Source of the DNA: Telopea speciosissima
Taxonomy: Eukaryota; Streptophyta; Magnoliopsida; Proteales; Proteaceae
Direction: 5' to 3'
Assembly (NCBI RefSeq): GCF_018873765.1
Contig: NC_057924.1
Span: forward strand, 8,928,001-8,992,000
Length of the DNA stretch: 64,000 bases
Each line of letters starts with the position of its first letter. The first letter of the stretch is position 1. The translations under genes were made by a program, and so were the position numbers. This document shows, one piece after another, positions 58,606 to 64,000 of this stretch. Below the pieces are notes generated by a model. The model searched no databases. It was given only the letters and a program-made list of their open reading frames with translations, and was not told where the DNA came from.

Positions 58606-59366
58606 AATTACGAAAGTGGCTAAAGAGGCTCTATCTAAAGCTTCTTTCATTTGCTCGAATCTTTGGAGAGCTTGCAACGATTTGGTCTTCAACGGTAAAG
58701 CTTGGTCTCCCTCTGATGTTAGTGTCCTCGCAGAGAAGGCATTCTTGGAGTTTTTTTTTCTGCTGATCAGAGTTTATCCTCTAGCTCTAATGGGAGAGTG
58801 GAGAGCCCCATCCATCTCTGTCAAAGTTGGGAACCCCACCTGTTGGGACTTTTAAACTAAATTGCGATGCTGCTCTCTCCAACTCCAACTATAATGGCGG
58901 CTTGGGGGTCATCTTGAGAGACCATACTGGATCGGCTATTTTGGCTCGCTCTATCCCCTTTCAGTTTGGATCCATCATTCAAGGAGAGATTCTTGCTATC
59001 CGCAATGGTCTCTTAGCAACCTTGGAGTTGAGTATTGACAATATTCTAGTTGAATCCGATAGTCAAGATGCTGTCCTCTTTATCAAGGGTATTAAACCGG
59101 CTTGCGCTGAGGGGGAGGATCTGATATTGGATGTGCTTTGGTTGGCTTCTCAGTTTTCCTCTATTGCTTTTTCCTATATTCCTAGGGTTAAGAATGGTAT
59201 TTCGGATACTCTAGCTCGGAAGGCCCTATCGCTTGGGTGTGTGACAGATTGGCCACATTCCATTCGGTGGCTTCATGACCTTTGTGTTGCTGAAGCTGCT
59301 GGTTGTAATCACCCCCCCCTTTCATCAGTAAATTTCCCCATTACCAAAAAAAAAAAAATTACGAAA
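58606..59366 (+). mobile_element. 5'-truncated L1-like LINE with RNase H domain
   Basis: After a possible target repeat AATTACGAAA (58,606-58,615), the sequence encodes the end of LINE ORF2: LWRACNDLVFNGKAWSP, then the RNase H domain with its acidic residues in FKLNCDAAL (Asp), GEILAIRNGL (Glu), VESDSQDAV (Asp) and ISDTLARKAL (Asp). One frameshift separates the two parts near 58,835-58,845. A 3' UTR with a C run and a 13-base A-tail (59,346-59,358) follow, then AATTACGAAA again (59,357-59,366). It lacks the reverse transcriptase because of 5' truncation and cannot move by itself. Confidence 0.75.
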
Positions 59367-59405
59367 ATTTCCTTCCAGCAGAGTATGTTAAATTTGCACA
59401 TATTC

Positions 59406-59741
59406 AAAGCTATCAGACCATATCAACGTACTGTACTCGATTTCTTTCCATACTTGGCGTTGCTTGGGTATCAAGTTCACAATCCCATGTAATCCAATGC
59501 AATCCCATGCAATCTTCTATGATATCTCTCTCAATCTTTCATGTATAGCATTATACAATATTGTAATCTTTTTTCTTGGAATTCCAATATTGTATTATGC
59601 CATACATGGAAGATTGAGAGAGATATCATAGAAGATTGCATGGGATTGCATTGGATTGCATGGGATTGTGAACTTGATAACCAAGCAACGCCAGGTATGG
59701 AAAGAAATCGGGTACAGTTGATATGGTCTGATAAAAGCTAT
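59406..59741. repeat. 336-base near-perfect hairpin (long inverted repeat)
   Basis: Arms of about 157 bases (59,406-59,563 and 59,585-59,741) surround a 21-base loop. By eye I count about eight differences, including a 4-base GTAC indel. Strongly matching parts include ATCAGACCATATCAAC, GATTTCTTTCCATAC, GGCGTTGCTTGG, ATCAAGTTCACAATCCCATG and CTTCTATGATATCTCTCTCAATC. Because of the symmetry both strands encode the same short peptide (DFFPYLALLGYQVHNPM). It lies between two LINE fragments of opposite orientation. It could be an unusually compact MITE or the origin of a hairpin-RNA (young MIRNA-like) locus; I saw no certain target duplication. Confidence 0.9.
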
Positions 59742-59769
59742 ATGAAATAGCCTCCATATAACCACAAAA

Positions 59770-60230
59770 AAATAAAAGAAAAAAGAAAGAAATAACATCC
59801 ATGGAAAAGTGGAGTTTACGGAGTCTGTTAAGAACCATAAGGTTATCACTTTCAATACATAGTTTCTGAATTCCTCGAGCTTGAGCTGTATTCAAGGCTT
59901 GAGGAATAGCCAAGGATTTCGCCCTACAAACCAAGTTGTTACCACCACCAACCAAATAACAGTAAACGATCGAGTCACGACAGACCCCATCTATACCTGT
60001 TAGTCTCGGGTTCCATGACTTGCCCCATTGACATTAATCTTTATGAGACCTGGTGGAGGAAGGGAGGATGGCAAGATTGAAATCTCTTTATAGGAAGAAC
60101 CTTAAGAAATTCCACCGCAAAATATAGAGCTTTGCGAGAAAGACTGTCAGTAGACGTAAAGGTTTGCCTGAAGACCACTCTATGTAACTGAGCCAAAGTA
60201 TAGCCATAATATACTAGTAGTAATAACATC
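59770..60230 (-). pseudogene. LINE RNase H fragment, frameshifted
   Basis: Minus-strand translation gives RKALYFAVEFLKVLP near 60,100-60,150, then IKINVNGASHG, then after a frame change VCRDS..GGGNNLVCRAKSLAIPQALNTAQARG and KLCIESDNLMVLNRL. The order (N-V-N-G-A-S strand, A-L-A helix, IESDN) is that of the RNase H domain in plant LINE-derived proteins. It is broken by at least one frameshift. Confidence 0.65.
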
Positions 60231-60399
60231 TTCCTTTTGACTAGTCACCGATTGAGAAGATCTAAATAAAATCAAATGTAAGATATCTGTAATATTAATA
60301 GAGTCAAATACCAAAGAGGTTGGACCAATGAACCAAGGTTGGACTGGTTCTTGGTTTAGGCCTCCAAAGTGGGTCTTGTTTGTCTAGCTAGGCTAGAGC

Positions 60400-60912
60400 A
60401 ACTGCATCAGATATTTTATGTGAAACAAGTACATCAAATCGTGAATCTTGGATCCATACATCTCGATCGAAAAACAATCAATAGAAAAAGAAAGAATCAG
60501 AATTGATCGATATCTTTCTCGAAACAAATGAAATAGAAACGAAAGATGAAACATAAATCATGGATCAACTAAGCCCTCTCGGGGGTTTGCTTAAGAATGA
60601 GAATGAGGAATCTCATGTAAATACTAAAGAATAAGGTTTGATCCTATTCATGGGGATTTCGTATATATCCCATTTCGAAAAATAGAAAGTTCAAGACAAC
60701 TGTGACTTTTTTGAAGATTGGATGTAGTTACTAATTTATGAATCAGCAGAAGAGTTGTGGTTAGGAATAAAATGCCACTTGAACCAGAGCTAGTTGATTC
60801 TCCCCCAAATGCGTTGAGGCACAACAATTGATTGGACATCAAGGGGTAAAGTACTATTTCAGTGCAGACCACGAGAAAGGTACCAAATAAAGACAAACTC
60901 TGAATACTAGAT
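60400..60912 (+). pseudogene. Nuclear plastid DNA insert (NUPT): rps7-ndhB spacer joined to 23S rRNA
   Basis: 60,746-60,912 reads as a plastid-type 23S rRNA segment: GTGGTTAGGAATAAAATGCC, CCAGAGCTAG, CAAATGCGTTGAGGC, TTGATTGGACATCAAGGGG, GAAAGGTACCAAAT, ACAAACTCTGAATACTAGA. Compared with the plastid gene as I remember it, most differences are C to T or G to A, the usual decay of methylated nuclear copies. The part before it (about 60,400-60,735; TTCATGGGGATTTCGT, AAGTTCAAGACAACTGTGAC, TTTTTTGAAGATTGGATG, AGTTACTAATTTATGA) matches the plastid sequence leading into ndhB and breaks at its first codons. Both lie in the plastid inverted repeat but not side by side, so the insert is a composite. 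It is not a functional rRNA. Confidence 0.8.
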
Positions 60913-60919
60913 GAGTTTG

Positions 60920-61224
60920 GAATTGATTTGAATGAAGGGAGGCAGCAAGTCTGATTTCAGAAGTACTTTATTATTGTGCGAATTGAAGGTGACTTTGCTT
61001 TGTTAGGCGCACGCTTGAGGACTGGTTTTTGAGTGCTTATTTCATTGGGGGTTATGGGATCTTTATCGCCTCCAGTATTGGGGGTGGTCAAGTGCCATCG
61101 TGCAGCTGGGCACCACCCATGTGTGCACGGTGGGGCCCACCATTGTCATAGAACCACCATTGTCATAGAACCCCTTGAAATTGAAACCAAATATCTTCTT
61201 GGGTTGGGCATTCTAAGTAGACAA
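60920..61224. other. Short intergenic stretch with a MITE-like piece
   Basis: 61,078-61,140 (GGTCAAGTGCCATCGTGCAGCTGGGCACC) matches the middle of the MITE at 61,696-61,807, so a partial or decayed copy lies here. No gene seen. Confidence 0.45.
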
Positions 61225-61843
61225 GCAGGGTTACAATCACAACATATTGGATGACTCTATCAATATGTATCCCAAGGCCTAACCTGCACATTACCCTCCA
61301 TCAGTTAATGCTCCAAAAATGGTAAGTTCAACCAAACTAGTAAATGAAATGTCTACGCAAGCTTGATCAGAAGGGGTATGCATTAGTCCTACTAGATGGA
61401 ATATTTGCTAGTTGAAGTTCAAAATTTCACAATTAGGGGAAGGCAAACAACCTCTTATAGACAATATTTGCCTAGTTGATTTGGAATATTTGCAACTTAA
61501 ACTTTGTATATGTATTTGACAAGACAATGACTTACTAACCTCTAAAAATCACCAATGTACAATGCAAAAAGCTTGCTCCTTTATCGAGGATCTATCACAG
61601 TCATTGTCACTTTATTTATAGAGCAAGATCCAGTCTCTCTCGAAGATGAATCTTGTCCCTTGATAGTTCTTTTCATAATAAGAGCAGGTTGGTTAGGGAA
61701 AATTATCACGTCAAGTACTTGATGTGGTCAAGTTCGCATCGTGCAGCTGGGCACCACCCATGTGTGCATGATGGGGCCGCGTCAAGTACTTGACACGATA
61801 ACGATCCGGTTGGTTAGGCGTAGGCATCTTTGTTTCATTCTCC
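61225..61843 (-). pseudogene. S-receptor-like kinase pseudogene D (3' end only)
   Basis: The sequence matches the last exon and 3' flank of gene B. 61,225-61,470 parallels 47,705-47,950 (TATTGGATGACTCTATC, GGTAAGTTCAACCA, AGGGGAAGGCAAACAACCT). 61,590-61,843 parallels the last exon (ATGACTGTGATAGATCCTCG, CCAACCAACCTGCTC on the minus strand, encoding NQPALIMK). A MITE splits it at 61,696-61,807. It stops abruptly at 61,843, where a copia LTR begins, inside the family motif MLENET. The rest may lie beyond the copia element outside the window. Confidence 0.8.
61687..61816. mobile_element. 112-base MITE with perfect 9-bp target duplication in pseudogene D
   Basis: The element at 61,696-61,807 has related inverted ends (TTATCACGTCAAGTACTTGA at the left, TCAAGTACTTGACACGATAA at the right). 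It is flanked by GGTTGGTTA at 61,687-61,695 and 61,808-61,816. Gene B (48,071) and pseudogene A (43,893) carry the uninterrupted site GCAGGTTGGTTAGG, so the borders are certain to within two bases. Confidence 0.85.
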
Positions 61844-64000
61844 TATTAGAATTATATTTGGAATATAATTATATATTCCCTAATATGGACTAATGTTTAA
61901 TAAAGTAAAACTCAGGCTAATTATGGTATTGGTCTAATTAAGGGGGTCATTGAGTTATATTAAGAATCCTATGTAGACTGGCTTTAGTGTGGGCAGATAG
62001 ATTCCTATTTGGACTGTGATAAGTCAGATCCTATTGGAATTACTATATAAGGAGAGCTAGGTCCCCCCTCTACCCATCACAATTTATTATTCTCAATTGC
62101 TATTGAGGAGTGCATTCTAGTCAGAGAGGGAGACATTCAGTGTTTATCATCCCTTGCATTCGGTATTCTCATCAAACCAGTTACTTTGGGAATAGAGGAG
62201 AAGCACCTTGTTCTTTGGTCTTTATTTCCGCTGCGATCATCGTCATGGATGCGAAACAAGGTTGGTGGTTCTATCTCTGTTTTCTATTATTTATTTGTTT
62301 GTGTTCTTGAACGCCCTATGAAAATCCTGGCTTTTGAGATTTTATTCCTATTCGGATTGATTTATTCTAACATGTAGTATCAGAGCCTCCATAGATCCGT
62401 TCTTGAACCTATATAGATTCAAAATAATAGATAATGCTAAGGGAATTGAAAATTTTTTGATTCAAATCAAGTTTTTTAGGGTGTTTTCAGTTTTTTCAAA
62501 AACCCGTATGGATACCGGCATTCTGTCGGAGTTTTTCTTCGGCGAAAACCGAATCTGAGCACATGGGAGGATAGAGCATGGAAAAACAAAAATTTTGGTG
62601 GGTGGATCACCGCCGGCGACAGCCGTAGGTGATCTCACTCACCGGTAGTTGTTTTAAAAAAAAAAAAAAAAAATAGCGTTTTTACAGGGTTTGCTATCGT
62701 GCGCCCCTGACAGATATAAGGGATGCTAACGTGCTCCTCCGGGTCAGGTCGGCCCGTTTTTCGACCTGAAAACCCAAATTGTGATTTGGCTGGTTGACCC
62801 GATTTCGATTGGGTCGGGGCTAAATCGGGTCGGGTGAACCGGGTTTAGCTCGGAATCTACTTGGTTTGACTGAACCGGTTTGACCATACGGACCTACCAA
62901 ACCAGTACAGTTAACCGCGAATGGCCTAAAACTTTGACCGGGCTTTTTGGGGGCTACGAGACTCCGTTTTGGGTCCTATTTTTTGCGTTGGCTTTGTTTT
63001 TCTGTGCTCTACATAGTGGTACCCTCTGTTTTGATCAGATATGCATATTTTAAATAATTTTGGTATTCTATTGATGCATATCTTTTCTAAAATTTATTGG
63101 TTCATTCCATTGGGAACCGAACCAATTTTTTGACTTGCTGGAATACCTACCTTGATGAACAGAATTATTATTTTTGTGTTAGCTTTGAGACATTTAAGTC
63201 CCTTGTCATAAATTATAAAATAACATAAATTGCTTATGGATGTAAGTAATTTTGGAAAAATCCTAAGAGAGGGTTTTATGGGTTCGACAGGATGCAGCCG
63301 CCAAAGCGACCTTCCTTATTGGATTTGTGAAACACCAGTCTCATACAGTTGTGGGATGTCTTTTAACTCCGATGTGTGGTCATACACCCAAAGGTGGTGG
63401 TTATGTATTGGTACTTAACGGGGTACATATATAGTATGCATGTGAATAGGTTGACCCTAGAATTCTGTACACCCAAAGGTGGTGGATTTTGAAAGTTGAG
63501 TTGTATTCCCATGGCCACTGGTATATAGGGATTTTTACAATTGCATGTTGGGAATTCAGCCCAAAGGTGTTTTCACAATGATGTGTGTAAAATTCTCATA
63601 AGCTTATAAGGTTTCAAGCTATACTTGCATCATGCTGATTATTATACTGTTTATTGTTTAAATTTTCAGTCACCTTTTCTTTCAACAATAATATGGTTAC
63701 TATTGAGCTTCTCACTGGGTCAAACTTTAAGAAGTGGAAAGAGAACATTATGTTTGCTATGGAAATGGCAGATGTGCACAAGTCCCTTGTTATGGATAAA
63801 CCAATGGATCTAACTGCTGATAGTACTGAGGATGAAAAGTCTATGCATGCTGCATGGCAAAAGAGTAATCGACTCAGTATACTGTCCATAAAGAGGTCGA
63901 TACTGGAACACCTAAAAAGTGGTATACTTGACCAATGTACTGCCAGGGAATTGCTACATGCAATTTCTAAGAGATACAAAGTTTCATCGAATGTTGAGAT
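61844..64000 (+). mobile_element. Ty1/copia retrotransposon, 5' part (cut by window edge)
   Basis: 5' LTR 61,844-62,372: start TATTAGAAT (expected TGTTAGAAT, one change), end ATTCTAACA, TATA box CTATATAAGG at about 62,043. A primer site AGTATCAGAGCC follows at about 62,375-62,386. The leader (62,387-63,692) contains the word CCCAAAGGTG three times (63,388, 63,470, 63,560), common in plant copia leaders. The gag frame starts at 63,693 and is open to the window end. The other LTR and the target duplication (expected TCTCC or similar after the 3' LTR) lie outside. Confidence 0.85.
63693..64000 (+). CDS. Copia gag-pol polyprotein, N-terminal part (partial)
   Basis: The open frame from ATG at 63,693 runs off the window after about 102 codons with no stop. 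The order of motifs is that of the UBN2-type gag domain of plant copia elements: LLTGSNFKKWKENIMFAM near the start, DEKSMHAAWQKSNRLSI in the middle, then a KRSILEHLKSG and ARELLHAISKRYKV segment. Gag would form the virus-like particle that packages the element RNA. Whether pol is intact cannot be judged here. It is driven by the LTR promoter at about 62,043. Confidence 0.8.
   Translation, partial: MVTIELLTGSNFKKWKENIMFAMEMADVHKSLVMDKPMDLTADSTEDEKSMHAAWQKSNRLSILSIKRSILEHLKSGILDQCTARELLHAISKRYKVSSNVE

Noticed and set aside
58827-59492. 221-codon frame taken as a stand-alone RNase H protein gene
   Set aside because: Flanking LINE-type coding in another frame, an A-tail at 59,346-59,358 and a possible target duplication show a LINE tail. 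The last residues are read from the hairpin.
60746-60912. Possible functional rRNA gene
   Set aside because: It is a short internal piece of 23S rRNA with many transitions and no gene ends, so a plastid-derived fragment.

Overview
The window is nuclear DNA of a flowering plant. The genes have introns and are far apart, and the space between them is AT-rich and full of plant mobile elements (Ty1/copia and small LTR elements, Au-type SINEs, L1-like LINE tails, hAT and Mutator-like MITEs). There is also a decayed piece of plastid DNA. Gene content and repeats fit a woody dicot, perhaps an early-diverging lineage, but I cannot name the species. All coordinates and splice sites were read by eye.

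Layout. 0-6.6 kb: intergenic, with a dense ACGT/W-box cluster near 0.55-0.95 kb, a SINE and a LINE tail. 6.74-9.06 kb (+): complete seven-exon bHLH112-type transcription factor. 9-16 kb: intergenic, with two well-preserved copies of a hairpin MITE family and a ghost duplicate of the next gene. 16.27-18.86 kb (-): complete four-exon FQR1-type NAD(P)H:quinone reductase. 19.5-36 kb: repeat-rich, including a deletion-derived copia element (19.9-22.0 kb) and a clean hAT element with an 8-bp target duplication (30.9-31.5 kb). 36.62-37.73 kb (-): intronless U-box/ARM E3 ligase of the PUB8 type. 42.6-61.8 kb (-): a cluster of G-type lectin S-receptor-like kinases. It has one apparently intact seven-exon gene (47.96-52.93 kb, 847 codons), one kinase-side pseudogene (43.8-46.6 kb) that arose with it by tandem duplication, one 5'-end pseudogene (55.1-57.4 kb) broken by nested insertions, and one 3'-end fragment (61.2-61.84 kb). 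58.5-60.9 kb: two LINE RNase H fragments on opposite strands flank a 336-bp near-perfect hairpin; a plastid-derived insert (rps7-ndhB spacer joined to 23S rRNA) follows. 61.84-64 kb (+): 5' LTR, leader and open gag start of a copia element that runs off the right edge.

Working genes: a stress/development bHLH regulator, a flavodoxin-type quinone reductase, a U-box ubiquitin ligase and one receptor kinase. They do not form a pathway or operon. The most informative biology is structural. Recent duplication of the receptor-kinase gene provides paralogous empty sites, and these show exactly where a TRIM element, several MITEs and a SINE landed. I saw no convincing new defence or other gene system; the strongest unexplained item is the long hairpin at 59.4-59.7 kb.
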